Below are positions 10,639 to 18,427 of a stretch of 64,000 nt of DNA, piece after piece; the first letter of the stretch is position 1, and each line of letters begins with the position of its first letter. The stretch comes from Rhodocyclales bacterium (lineage in GTDB: Bacteria > Pseudomonadota > Gammaproteobacteria > Burkholderiales > Rhodocyclaceae): contig JACRMV010000004.1 in assembly GCA_016235025.1 (NCBI GenBank), positions 427,822 through 491,821 of the forward strand, in the 5' to 3' direction. The notes below the pieces were generated by a model. That model did not search any database. It was not told the origin of the DNA and saw only the letters and a list, made by a program, of their open reading frames with translations. Made by a program: the position numbers and the translations under genes.

Positions 10639-11217
10639 ATGAGCTTATTGATCCTTGGTCTGGTCGTGTTTTTTGCTGTTCACTCCGTGTCCATTGTCGC
10701 CAGCGATTGGCGCGGGGACTGCATTGCACGGTTTGGGGTGATGCCCTGGCGGGTGGTTTATGCGCTGCTTTCTACTCTCGGACTGGGGCTGATTATCTGG
10801 GGATTCAGTCTGGTGCGAGCGGAGCCGACGGTGCTCTGGCAATCGCCGCTCTGGGCACGCCACCTGGCTGCGCTGCTGACGCTGGCGGCGTTCATTCTGG
10901 CTGCCGCCGCCAGCGTGCCGGGTAATGGCATCCAGGCGGCTGTCGGCCACCCGCTGCTGGCCGGGGTCAAGGTATGGGCGCTGGCGCATTTGCTGGCCAA
11001 TGGCCGGCTGGGCGACCTGTTGTTGTTCGGCTCGTTTCTGGTCTGGGCGATCGTGGCTTTTGCGGTCGCCCGCCGACGTGATCGGGTGGCGGGGAAGATT
11101 TATTCGCGCCGGGGTTGGCCGCGCACTGTGGCCGCCGTGGTGCTGGGTGGCGTGGCCTGGGTCGTATTTGCCCGCTTTGGCCATGAGTGGCTGATTGGCG
11201 TGCGGCCGTTTGCCTGA
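10639..11217 (+). CDS. NnrU-family integral membrane protein
   Basis: About 192 residues with five or six membrane helices. MSLLILGLVVFFAVHSVSIVA, followed by a helix pair and ending in FGHEWLIGVRPF, fits the NnrU family, first noted near nitrite and nitric oxide reductase genes of denitrifiers. No denitrification gene is nearby, so that role cannot be assumed. An ATG at 10609 with AGGT upstream is also possible; 10639 is preferred because family members begin at this point. The stop is followed one base later by the dacB start. Confidence 0.75.
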   Translation: MSLLILGLVVFFAVHSVSIVASDWRGDCIARFGVMPWRVVYALLSTLGLGLIIWGFSLVRAEPTVLWQSPLWARHLAALLTLAAFILAAAASVPGNGIQAAVGHPLLAGVKVWALAHLLANGRLGDLLLFGSFLVWAIVAFAVARRRDRVAGKIYSRRGWPRTVAAVVLGGVAWVVFARFGHEWLIGVRPFA

Positions 11218-11218
11218 C

Positions 11219-12652
11219 ATGCGGCGCACGGCCTGCCGCCTTCTTTACGCGGGCTGCCTGTGGCTCGGGTTTGCCGGGTCAGGGCTGGCGGCGGGATTGC
11301 CGGCTCCGGTGACACAGGAACTGAAGGCCGCCGGGATTCCGCTCAGCGCCGTGGCGGTGGTGACGCAGGCCGTGGACGATGCTCATCCACGTGTTGCGCT
11401 CAATCCGGCGTCGCCGATGAATCCGGCATCAACCATGAAGCTGCTGACCACGTTCGCCGCGCTGGACCTGCTCGGCCCGGCATTTGCCTGGCAGACCGAG
11501 GCACTGATCAGCGGCCGCCTGGCCGATGGCGTGCTGGAGGGCAATCTGATCCTGCGTGGCGGGGGCGACCCGAAACTGACCTGGGAACACCTCGGCGGAC
11601 TGCTGCAGCAGTTGCGGGCCCGGGGCTTGCGCGAAATCAGGGGCGACCTGGTGCTTGATCGCAGTGCGTTCGCCGCCGAAAGCAGCGATCCGGGGGCATT
11701 CGATGGCGAGTCATTGCGCCCCTACAACGTCGCGCCGGATGCCTTGCTGGTGAACTTCAATGCCTTGAGCCTGACGCTGGTTCCCGATGCTGCCGGCGCG
11801 ACGGTATCCATCCTGGTGGAGCCGCCGCTGGCCAATCTCGACCTGATCAACCGGCTGCAGCTTGACCCGGCGGCCGAGTGCGGCGACTGGCGGGAAAGCC
11901 TGCGCGCCGATGTGATTGTGCGTGGCGCGACGCTGCGGCTGGTGCTCTCCGGACACTATCCGGCGCGCTGCAAGGAGCAACGCTGGAACATCGCACTGCC
12001 CGAGCACACGCTGTTTGTCGCCGGGGTTTTCCGTGCCTTGTGGCAGGGTCTGGGCGGGCAACTCGCTGGCGCGGTGCGCGAGGGATTGACGCCGCCCGAG
12101 GCGCGGCCATTCGCCGTGTTGCCAGCGCCGACTTTGGGCGAGGTGGTGCGCGACATCAACAAGTACAGCAACAACGTCATGGCGCGCCAGGTGTTCCTGA
12201 CGCTCGGCCTGGCGGCTGGCCAGCGTCCGGCAGGAAGCGCTGACGGCGCGGCGGCGATCAGCCGGTGGCTGGCTATGCGCGGTTTGAGTTTTCCCGAGCT
12301 GGTGCTGGAAAACGGCGCCGGCTTGTCGCGCCGCGAACGCATTTCCGCCGCCAGCCTGACCCGGCTGTTGCAGGCCGCCTGGCGCAGCCCGGTGATGCCG
12401 GAGTTGATGGCCTCCTTGCCGGTGGTCGCCGTCGATGGCACGATGAAAAAGCGCCTGCACGAGAACGGCGTGGCCGGCCAGGCGCACATCAAGACCGGCT
12501 CGCTGGAAGGCGTCAAGAGCATGGCCGGTTTCGTGCTGGACCGGCAGGGGCGGCGCTGGATCGTGGTTTTCCTGGTCAATCATCCGCGCGCCGCGCAGGC
12601 CGGGCCGGCGATGGATGCGCTGCTGCAATCGGTGTGGGAACGCGGCGGCTGA
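11219..12652 (+). CDS. dacB: D-alanyl-D-alanine carboxypeptidase/endopeptidase (PBP4)
   Basis: A 477-residue periplasmic penicillin-binding protein of the PBP4 (S13) class with a signal peptide (LLYAGCLWLGFAGSGLAAG). All three catalytic motifs are present: S71-T-M-K74, S-N-N in INKYSNNVMARQ, and KTG in HIKTGSLEGVKS. It trims peptide cross-links of peptidoglycan. It begins one base after the preceding gene ends, so the two are probably co-transcribed. A dispersed repeat (12110-12137) supplies the residues FAVLPAPTL just before the SxN box, a segment that often reads similarly (LPSPPL) in this family. Confidence 0.93.
   Translation: MRRTACRLLYAGCLWLGFAGSGLAAGLPAPVTQELKAAGIPLSAVAVVTQAVDDAHPRVALNPASPMNPASTMKLLTTFAALDLLGPAFAWQTEALISGRLADGVLEGNLILRGGGDPKLTWEHLGGLLQQLRARGLREIRGDLVLDRSAFAAESSDPGAFDGESLRPYNVAPDALLVNFNALSLTLVPDAAGATVSILVEPPLANLDLINRLQLDPAAECGDWRESLRADVIVRGATLRLVLSGHYPARCKEQRWNIALPEHTLFVAGVFRALWQGLGGQLAGAVREGLTPPEARPFAVLPAPTLGEVVRDINKYSNNVMARQVFLTLGLAAGQRPAGSADGAAAISRWLAMRGLSFPELVLENGAGLSRRERISAASLTRLLQAAWRSPVMPELMASLPVVAVDGTMKKRLHENGVAGQAHIKTGSLEGVKSMAGFVLDRQGRRWIVVFLVNHPRAAQAGPAMDALLQSVWERGG
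12110..12137 (-). repeat. Dispersed element, copy 3 (in dacB)
   Basis: TTCGCCGTGTTGCCAGCGCC followed by GACTTTGG; the reverse orientation of the repeat. It is read in frame as FAVLPAPTL. Confidence 0.7.
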
Positions 12653-12665
12653 TTTGGCGGCGAAA

Positions 12666-13142
12666 ATGACGGCAAAAATGACGGCAAAAATGGCACATAA
12701 ACCCGGCGCTGGCAGCGACCCGAAGGTAGTGCAGAGCAAGGCGAGAAATGCGTCCAGCGCTGCCCTGGCGTGTCCTTGCGGCCGGGCGGAGGTTTACGCG
12801 CTGTGTTGCGGCCGCTTTCACGCCGGGGCGCCGGCGCCTGATGCGGAATCCCTGATGCGCTCGCGTTACACGGCGTATGTGCTCGGGCTGGAGGATTACC
12901 TGCGGGCGACCTGGCATGCCTCGACGCGGCCGGCGGCGCTGAACCTGGATGCGCAACCGGTGGCGAAATGGCTCGGCCTCGACGTCAAATCACGGCAGGC
13001 GGCAGACGCTGAGGACACTGCCGCCAGCGTCGAATTCGTCGCCCGCTACCGCGTCGGCGGGCGGGCGGTACGCCTGCATGAGGTGAGCCGCTTCGTGTGC
13101 GAGGCGGGGCGCTGGTATTACGTCGACGGCGTGGTGGATTGA
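12666..13142 (+). CDS. YchJ-like protein with SEC-C zinc motif
   Basis: About 158 residues. The SEC-C type zinc motif CPCGRAEVYALCCGRFH lies near the N terminus and is followed by the YchJ core (LMRSRYTAYVLGLEDYLRATWH and SVEFVARYR). The function of YchJ is unknown; SEC-C motifs bind zinc. The N terminus is unusual: three ATGs (12666, 12678, 12690) stand in a tandem 12-bp repeat reading MTAKMTAKMAH, so the true start is uncertain. The gene overlaps the convergent peroxidase gene by 25 bp. Confidence 0.8.
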   Translation: MTAKMTAKMAHKPGAGSDPKVVQSKARNASSAALACPCGRAEVYALCCGRFHAGAPAPDAESLMRSRYTAYVLGLEDYLRATWHASTRPAALNLDAQPVAKWLGLDVKSRQAADAEDTAASVEFVARYRVGGRAVRLHEVSRFVCEAGRWYYVDGVVD

Positions 13143-13621
13143 AGCAGCCGCTCGATGTCGGCCCGGAGTTCTTCCGGTTTTGTCGCCGAGGCATAGCGCC
13201 TGAGCACACGGCCTTCGCTGTCCGCCAGAAACTTGGTGAAGTTCCATTTGATGGCCTCGCTGCCGAGCAAACCGGGTGCGGCGTGTTTCAGATAACGGTA
13301 AAGCGGATGGGCGTTGGCGCCATTGACTTCAATCCTGGCGAACAGCGGGAACGTCACGTTATAGGTGGTGTGGCAGAACTGCCCGATGGCGGCGGCATCG
13401 CCCGGCTCCTGTGCGCCAAACTGGTTGCAGGGGAAGCCGAGCACCACCAGCCCGCGTGCGCGATAGTCGCGCCACAATTGTTCCAGCCCGGCGTACTGCG
13501 GCGTGAAGCCGCACTGGCTGGCGACGTTGACGATCAGCAGCACCTTGCCGCGATAGTCGGCGAGTGACTGCTCGCTGCCGTCGAGCAGGGGCGCGGAAAA
13601 TGTGTAGAGAGGCGGATTCAT
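13118..13621 (-). CDS. Thiol/glutathione peroxidase (BtuE-like)
   Basis: A 167-residue peroxidase of the glutathione peroxidase family: catalytic Cys in IVNVASQCGFTPQY, Gln in GFPCNQFGAQEPG and Trp in IKWNFTKFL. It reduces hydrogen or lipid peroxides using thioredoxin or glutathione. The ATG at 13621 overlaps the preceding DUF2237 stop codon (ATGA), so the two are coupled. No secretion signal is seen, so it acts in the cytoplasm. Confidence 0.92.
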   Translation of the reverse strand: MNPPLYTFSAPLLDGSEQSLADYRGKVLLIVNVASQCGFTPQYAGLEQLWRDYRARGLVVLGFPCNQFGAQEPGDAAAIGQFCHTTYNVTFPLFARIEVNGANAHPLYRYLKHAAPGLLGSEAIKWNFTKFLADSEGRVLRRYASATKPEELRADIERLLQSTTPST

Positions 13622-13995
13622 GCCGCGAGGTCGACGGCGTGACGTTTGAGATCGGCGAGGCGCACGACTTCCAGCGCGGCGGTCGACGTGGCCGCGAGCA
13701 GCACCTGCGGCGCCATGCCGGCTTCCAGCGCTTCCTGCCAGCGCGCGGCGCACAGGCACCACTGGTCGCCCGGCTTGAGGCCGGGAAAATCGAACTCGGG
13801 ATGCGGGGTCGAGAGATCGTTGCCACGCGTCTTCGAGAAGGCCAGAAACTCCGCCGTGGCGACGATGCAGACGCCGTGGTTGCCGGCATCCTCTTCAGTC
13901 ACCTGGCAGCAGCCGGTGCGAAAGAAGCCGGTCAATGGATCGAGACTGCACGGCTGTAATACGCCGCCGAGAACATTCTTGGCAAGGTCTTGCAT
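13618..13995 (-). CDS. DUF2237 family protein
   Basis: A 125-residue soluble protein with the DUF2237 pattern: NVLGGVLQPCS, PLTGFFRTGCCQVTEEDAG, HGVCIVAT, PGLKPGDQWCLCAARW. Several Cys residues are conserved in the family, whose function is unknown. The ATG at 13995 is chosen because GGAG lies at the right distance; a longer start at 14013 lacks one. It is the first gene of a two-gene operon with the peroxidase. Confidence 0.85.
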   Translation of the reverse strand: MQDLAKNVLGGVLQPCSLDPLTGFFRTGCCQVTEEDAGNHGVCIVATAEFLAFSKTRGNDLSTPHPEFDFPGLKPGDQWCLCAARWQEALEAGMAPQVLLAATSTAALEVVRLADLKRHAVDLAA

Positions 13996-14056
13996 GATGG
14001 ATTCTCCGGTCAAACTGCATTATCGCGCAGCCGCCGCGCGGGTGGTTTGCGGGACG

Positions 14057-14080
14057 AAAAAAAGCCCGCCGGAGCGGGCT
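14057..14080 (-). terminator. Intrinsic terminator of metK
   Basis: On the minus strand a 7-bp stem (AGCCCGC / GCGGGCT) is followed by seven T residues. It lies about 60 bp beyond the metK stop. Confidence 0.85.
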
Positions 14081-14097
14081 TGGCGGGTGAGGCTAAG

Positions 14098-14117
14098 TTC
14101 GCCGTAGTGCCGGCGCC
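14098..14117 (-). repeat. Dispersed element, partial copy (downstream of metK)
   Basis: TTCGCCGTAGTGCCGGCGCC matches the ACGGCGAA side and the middle of the repeat in reverse orientation but lacks the CGACTTTT end. It lies between the metK stop and its terminator. Confidence 0.5.
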
Positions 14118-14141
14118 AGCGCTCTGCGTCCTGCGGAATTT

Positions 14142-15308
14142 TTACAGGCCGGCATCGGCCCTCAATGCCGCCGCCTTGTCGAGCCCTTCCCAGGTGAATT
14201 CCGGCTCGTCACGGCCAAAGTGACCGTAGGCGGCGGTTTTCTCGTAGATCGGGCGCAGCAGGTCCAGCATCTGCACGATGCCTTTTGGCCGCAAATCGAA
14301 GTGGCGCTTCACCAGTTCCGCGATCTTCTCGTCGGGAATCCTGCCGGTACCTTGCGTCGTGACCCAGACCGAGGTCGGCTGGGCGACGCCGATGGCGTAG
14401 GAAATCTGCACCAGGCATTTATCGGCCAGGCCGGCGGCGACGATGTTCTTCGCCACGTAACGCCCGGCGTAGGCCGCCGAGCGGTCGACCTTCGACGGAT
14501 CCTTGCCGGAGAAAGCGCCGCCGCCGTGCGGGGCTGCGCCACCGTAGGTGTCGACGATGATCTTGCGTCCGGTCAGGCCGCAATCGCCCTGCGGGCCGCC
14601 AACGACGAAGCGCCCGGTGGGATTCACCAGATACTTGATCTCGCCCTTGATCAGTTCTTTCGGCAGCACCGGCTTGATGATCTCCTCGATCACCGCTTCG
14701 CGGATCTGCGCCAGTTCGATGTCGGCTGCATGCTGGGTGGACAGCACCACGGTGTCGATCGAATGCGGCTTGCCATCCTCATAGCGGATCGTCACTTGCG
14801 ATTTCGCATCCGGACGCAGCCAGGGCAGGCGGCCGTCGCGGCGCAGCATCGACTGGCGCTCGACCAGGCGGTGCGAGAGATGAATCGCCAGCGGCATCAG
14901 CACCGGCGTTTCGTTGCAGGCGTAGCCGAACATCAGGCCCTGGTCGCCGGCGCCCTGGTCGACGTTGTCGTCGTAGGCCTTGTTCACGCCCTGGGCGATG
15001 TCGGGCGACTGCTTGTCGTAGGCCACCAGCACCGCACAGCCCTTGTAGTCGATGCCGGACTCGGTGTTGTCGTAGCCGATGCGCTTGAGGGTGTTGCGTG
15101 CGATCTGGATGTAATCGACATTGGCGGCGGTGGTGATTTCGCCGGCCAGCACCACCAGCCCGGTGTTGCACAGGGTTTCGGCGGCGACGCGGGAATGCGG
15201 ATCCTGGGCCAGGATGGCGTCCAGGATCGCATCGGAAATCTGATCGGAAACCTTGTCGGGATGGCCTTCGGAAACCGACTCGGAGGTGAAGAAGTAATCG
15301 TTTGCCAT
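14142..15308 (-). CDS. metK: S-adenosylmethionine synthetase
   Basis: A complete 388-residue MetK. Hallmarks are [20 protein letters not shown] at the N terminus, [32 protein letters not shown] and [19 protein letters not shown]. It joins methionine and ATP to make S-adenosylmethionine. The ATG at 15308 follows GAGGAG. A terminator-like hairpin stands directly before this ribosome site, suggesting leader control. It lies downstream of the gnnA-gnnB-lpxA operon on the same strand and probably has its own promoter. Confidence 0.98.
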   Translation of the reverse strand: MANDYFFTSESVSEGHPDKVSDQISDAILDAILAQDPHSRVAAETLCNTGLVVLAGEITTAANVDYIQIARNTLKRIGYDNTESGIDYKGCAVLVAYDKQSPDIAQGVNKAYDDNVDQGAGDQGLMFGYACNETPVLMPLAIHLSHRLVERQSMLRRDGRLPWLRPDAKSQVTIRYEDGKPHSIDTVVLSTQHAADIELAQIREAVIEEIIKPVLPKELIKGEIKYLVNPTGRFVVGGPQGDCGLTGRKIIVDTYGGAAPHGGGAFSGKDPSKVDRSAAYAGRYVAKNIVAAGLADKCLVQISYAIGVAQPTSVWVTTQGTGRIPDEKIAELVKRHFDLRPKGIVQMLDLLRPIYEKTAAYGHFGRDEPEFTWEGLDKAAALRADAGL

Positions 15309-15461
15309 GGTGTGCTCCTCAAAAACAAATGCCCCGCGATACCGGCGAAGCCGGCTCCGGGGCATGAGCGAGCGACGCTTTAGCGAAATTTGTTTTCCTG
15401 CACCGGGGTGATGTCTCCAGTGCTTTCTCCGCCACGCAAGTTGTCTTTAACTCGGCGGATC
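15309..15461 (-). promoter_or_regulatory. Structured metK leader, candidate cis-regulatory RNA
   Basis: Before the terminator hairpin, the minus-strand leader can fold into two more stems. One pairs CCGCC with GGCGG and encloses an AGTT/AACT hairpin; the other pairs GCACTGG with CCGGTGC around loop AGACATCACC. The CCCC of that region could also pair with the CGGGG arm of the terminator. I do not recognise it as SAM-I, SAM-II or SAH class. Confidence 0.45.
15321..15365 (-). terminator. Terminator-like hairpin immediately before metK (possible attenuator)
   Basis: On the minus strand an outer 8-bp stem (ATGCCCCG / CGGGGCAT), an inner CCGGC/GCCGG stem-loop and then TTGTTTTT, ending exactly where the GAGGAG ribosome site begins. 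It could end the upstream lpxA transcript or act as a regulated terminator of the metK leader. Confidence 0.7.
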
Positions 15462-15467
15462 AGGTGC

Positions 15468-15495
15468 ATTCTAACCTAGCGCGCCGGATGTGCAA
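15468..15495 (-). promoter_or_regulatory. Possible metK promoter
   Basis: On the minus strand TTGCAC (15495-15490), 16 bases and TAGAAT (15473-15468), overlapping the end of lpxA. It would give a leader of about 150 nt. The -35 match is only moderate. Confidence 0.4.
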
Positions 15496-16246
15496 AACCG
15501 CGTTTCGAGCCGGCGATGAAGGCGGCCAGGTGCTGCACATGCGGCTCCGGCATGGACTGCATCTGCGCCAATGCCGCGGCCAGCGTGATTCCGGAGGTGA
15601 GCAGGCGGTAGGCATCCTTCAGCGCGCCGATGGTTTCGCGGCTGAAACCGTTGCGTTTCAGGCCGACCAGGTTGAGGCCGCGGGCGCGGCTCGGGCTGCC
15701 TTCGGTGATGCAGTACGGCAACGCATCCTGGGTGAGGCGGGTGGATTGGCTGACCATCGCGTTGCGGCCGATGCGGCAGAACTGATGCACGCTGACCAGG
15801 CCGGAAATGAAGGCGCGTTCCTCGACCACCACTTCGCCGGCGAGCGCGGTGTAGTTGGCGATGACGACGTTGTCGCCGATGATGCAGTCATGGGCGATAT
15901 GGCAGTCGACCATCAAAAAGCAGTGGTTGCCGAGGCGCGTGGCGCTGCCCGGGCGCGAGCCGCGATGGATGGTGACGCCTTCGCGGAAGCAGTTGTCGTT
16001 GCCAATCTCGGTGTAAGAGAGGCAGTCGGGATTGAACTTGAAATCCTGCGGGTCGCCGCCGATCACCGCGTGCTCGGCAACGCGGTTGTGCGCGCCCATC
16101 CGGGTGTGGCGCTTGATTACGGCATGGGCGGCGATGATGCAGCCGTCGCCGAGGACGACGTCCTCCTCGATCACGGCGTAGGGGCCGATGCGGATGCCGG
16201 CGCCGAAGCGGGCGTCGGGGGCGACGATGGCGCTGGGATGGATCAT
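15476..16246 (-). CDS. lpxA: LpxA-type acyl-ACP:UDP-sugar O/N-acyltransferase
   Basis: A 256-residue left-handed beta-helix acyltransferase with hexapeptide repeats throughout and the LpxA-specific catalytic region CHIAHDCIIGD (His116 and His119, matching E. coli His122 and His125), VSVHQFCRIG and LKRNGFSRE. It makes the first acylation of lipid A. The residue aligned to E. coli Gly173, the acyl-length ruler, is Gln167, which from work on the E. coli and Pseudomonas enzymes suggests a shorter hydroxyacyl chain. It is coupled by ATGA overlap to gnnB, so it probably acts on the 3-amino sugar nucleotide. The usual lpxD-fabZ-lpxA-lpxB neighbours are absent. Confidence 0.93.
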   Translation of the reverse strand: MIHPSAIVAPDARFGAGIRIGPYAVIEEDVVLGDGCIIAAHAVIKRHTRMGAHNRVAEHAVIGGDPQDFKFNPDCLSYTEIGNDNCFREGVTIHRGSRPGSATRLGNHCFLMVDCHIAHDCIIGDNVVIANYTALAGEVVVEERAFISGLVSVHQFCRIGRNAMVSQSTRLTQDALPYCITEGSPSRARGLNLVGLKRNGFSRETIGALKDAYRLLTSGITLAAALAQMQSMPEPHVQHLAAFIAGSKRGFAHPAR

Positions 16247-17346
16247 TTCAAGGCGCTCCGGATTACGCCGGCGATGTATTCGATCTGCTCGTCTTTCAGC
16301 ATCGGCGAGATGGGCAGCGAGAGGCAGCGCGCGGCGGTGCGTTCGGTGACTGGCAGCCGGATGTGGCCGTGTGTGGCGGCGAACATTTCCTGCTGGTGCA
16401 GCGGCACCGGGTAATACACGGCGCAGGCGATGCCGGCGGTGGTCAGGGCTTTCTGAATCGTGTCGCGGCGGTCGGAAAGAATCGTGTACTGGTGATAGAC
16501 GTGGCGGCCGTGGCCGTCGGCGAACGGCGTCTCGATCTGGTCTGCCAGGTTCGCGAGCAGGCGGTTGTAAAACTCGGCGATGGCAATACGGCGATTATTG
16601 AACGCATCGAGGCGTTTCAGCTTGATGCGCAGGATCACCGCCTGCAATTCGTCCAGCCGCGAGTTGTAGCCCAGCACATGGTGGTGGTAACGCTGGCGCG
16701 AGCCGTGGCTGGCCAGCACGCGCAGCTCGGCGGCGAGGCCGTCGTCATCGGTCAGGGTGAGGCCGCCATCGCCGAAGGCGGAAAGGTTTTTCGACGGGTA
16801 AAACGAGGTGCAGCCGATGTCGCCATAGGCGCCGGATTTGCATCCGGCATAGTCGGCGCCGAACGACTGCGCGGCATCCTCGATCAGCATCAGATTGTGT
16901 TTTTCGCACAGCGCCCGGAGCGGCGCCAGATGCACCGGTTGGCCGAACAGGTGCACCGGCACGATGGCGCGCGTGGCGGGGGTGATGGCGGCGGCAACCT
17001 GTACCAGATCGAGGTTGAAGCTGCCCGGATCGATGTCGACGAACACCGGCTTCGCCCCGCACATGAGGATGGTCGAGGCGGTGGCGACGAAGGTGAAGGG
17101 CGTGGTGATGACTTCGTCGCCGGGTTGCAGACCGATGGCGCGCAGCGCCAGCAGCAGCGCATCGGTGCCGGAAGCGCAGGAGATGGCGTGCCTGACGCCG
17201 GCATAAGCGGCGGCTTCGGCCTCGAAGGCCTTGACGTTGGGGCCGCCGATGTACTGGCAGGCGGCCAGCGCGGCGAGCACGGCCGGTTCGACTTCCTCGC
17301 GCAGAAGTTCATATTCGGCCTTGAGATCAAGCATCGGGATGTTCAT
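16243..17346 (-). CDS. gnnB: UDP-sugar 3-aminotransferase, GnnB-like (DegT/DnrJ/EryC1 family)
   Basis: A 367-residue PLP-dependent sugar aminotransferase. The PLP lysine is K186 in TSFYPSKNLSAFGDGG; the phosphate-binding CASGTDALLLAL and the IEDAAQSFGA motif are also intact. In Acidithiobacillus, GnnB transfers an amino group to the 3-keto form of UDP-GlcNAc made by GnnA, giving UDP-GlcNAc3N for lipid A with extra amide-linked chains. That role is inferred here from its position between a Gfo/Idh/MocA dehydrogenase and lpxA. A role in another diamino sugar pathway remains possible. Confidence 0.8.
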   Translation of the reverse strand: MNIPMLDLKAEYELLREEVEPAVLAALAACQYIGGPNVKAFEAEAAAYAGVRHAISCASGTDALLLALRAIGLQPGDEVITTPFTFVATASTILMCGAKPVFVDIDPGSFNLDLVQVAAAITPATRAIVPVHLFGQPVHLAPLRALCEKHNLMLIEDAAQSFGADYAGCKSGAYGDIGCTSFYPSKNLSAFGDGGLTLTDDDGLAAELRVLASHGSRQRYHHHVLGYNSRLDELQAVILRIKLKRLDAFNNRRIAIAEFYNRLLANLADQIETPFADGHGRHVYHQYTILSDRRDTIQKALTTAGIACAVYYPVPLHQQEMFAATHGHIRLPVTERTAARCLSLPISPMLKDEQIEYIAGVIRSALK

Positions 17347-17358
17347 GGCTGGCTTTCT

Positions 17359-18354
17359 TCAGGAAGGGGAATTCTGGCGTGACGTGATCATCTGCTCGAT
17401 ATCGAGCGCGACGGCCAGTGCAGCGCGGCCGTCGCGGCCGCTCACCACCGGCGGCGTGCCATTTTTCACGGCAGCGAGGAAGGCTTCGATCTCGGTCAGC
17501 AGCGCGTCGCCGGGCGGTAACTGGCGGCTTTCGGAGTCGAGCAGGGCGGCGGGGTCGGTGTCCGCCGTGGTATTCGCCGTAGCGCCAGCGCCGACTTTTT
17601 TCGCGGCATGGCCGATGCGGCGCTCGCCGAAATCGATCGACAGGTAGTCGTGGTGCTGGAACACCCGCAGCCGGCGCAGCGAGGCCGTCGAGGTGCGGCT
17701 GGCAGTGAGGTTGGCGACGCAGCCGTTGGCGAATTCGAGGCGCGCATTGGCGATGTCGATACCGTCGGTCAGCACCGAGACGCCGGCGGCGCGCAGATCA
17801 ACGAGCGGGCTGTCCAGCAGCGGCAGGATCAGGTCGAGGTCATGGATCATCAGGTCGAGCACCACCGAGACATCGGTGCCGCGCGGCTTGAAGGGCGCCA
17901 TGCGATGCGCCTCGATGAACAGCGGGCGGGCGATCTGCGGCCGCGCCGCGAGCCAGACCGGGTTGAAGCGTTCGAGATGGCCGACCTGCAAGACGAGATT
18001 TCTGGCGGCGGCCAGTGCGATCAGTTCGTCGGCCTCGGCTACCGTCACGGTGATCGGCTTTTCCACCAGCACATGCACGCCGGCGGCAAGAAAGTCGCGT
18101 GCCACGGCGTAGTGGCTTTCCGTGGTGCTGGCGATTGAAACCAGGTCGACCTGGCCAAGCAGCTCGTGGTGGTCGGCAAAGGCCGGTACACAGAGCTCCT
18201 GCGCCACCCGTCGGGCGGTATCGCGCTGCGCATCGGCAACCCCGACCAGCGCGACAGGGCTTTCCGCAGAAGCTGCAAGCGCCGCATATTTCTGGGCATG
18301 AAAACGGCCGAGGTAGCCGACGCCGATCACGGCGGCGCGAAGTTTGCTGGGCAT
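17359..18354 (-). CDS. gnnA: UDP-GlcNAc 3-dehydrogenase, GnnA-like (Gfo/Idh/MocA family)
   Basis: A 331-residue NAD-dependent sugar dehydrogenase: Rossmann start AAVIGVGYLGRFHAQKYAAL, EKPITVTVAEADELI around residue 100 with the conserved EKP lysine, and LDLMIHDLDLILPLL further on. GnnA oxidises C3 of UDP-GlcNAc. It is the first gene of a gnnA-gnnB-lpxA operon, 12 bp before gnnB. A dispersed repeat (17573-17602) encodes KKVGAGATANT in a region that looks like an added loop. It is divergent from the acyltransferase genes with 73 bp between them. Confidence 0.8.
   Translation of the reverse strand: MPSKLRAAVIGVGYLGRFHAQKYAALAASAESPVALVGVADAQRDTARRVAQELCVPAFADHHELLGQVDLVSIASTTESHYAVARDFLAAGVHVLVEKPITVTVAEADELIALAAARNLVLQVGHLERFNPVWLAARPQIARPLFIEAHRMAPFKPRGTDVSVVLDLMIHDLDLILPLLDSPLVDLRAAGVSVLTDGIDIANARLEFANGCVANLTASRTSTASLRRLRVFQHHDYLSIDFGERRIGHAAKKVGAGATANTTADTDPAALLDSESRQLPPGDALLTEIEAFLAAVKNGTPPVVSGRDGRAALAVALDIEQMITSRQNSPS
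17573..17602 (-). repeat. Dispersed element, copy 4 (in gnnA)
   Basis: TTCGCCGTAGCGCCAGCGCC followed by GACTTTTTTC. It is identical over 30 bp to the copy at 25421-25450. Here it is read from the minus strand as KKVGAGATAN. Confidence 0.9.
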
Positions 18355-18427
18355 GGGAGCTCGAAGGGCGAACAGTAGGCGATAATTCTACCTGCCAATC
18401 CCGCCCGCGCCTGTCTGCTGCTATCCG

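Noticed and set aside
15309..15461. SAH or SAM riboswitch in the metK leader
   Set aside because: I do not see the conserved core of either class as I remember it, so it was kept only as an unclassified candidate.
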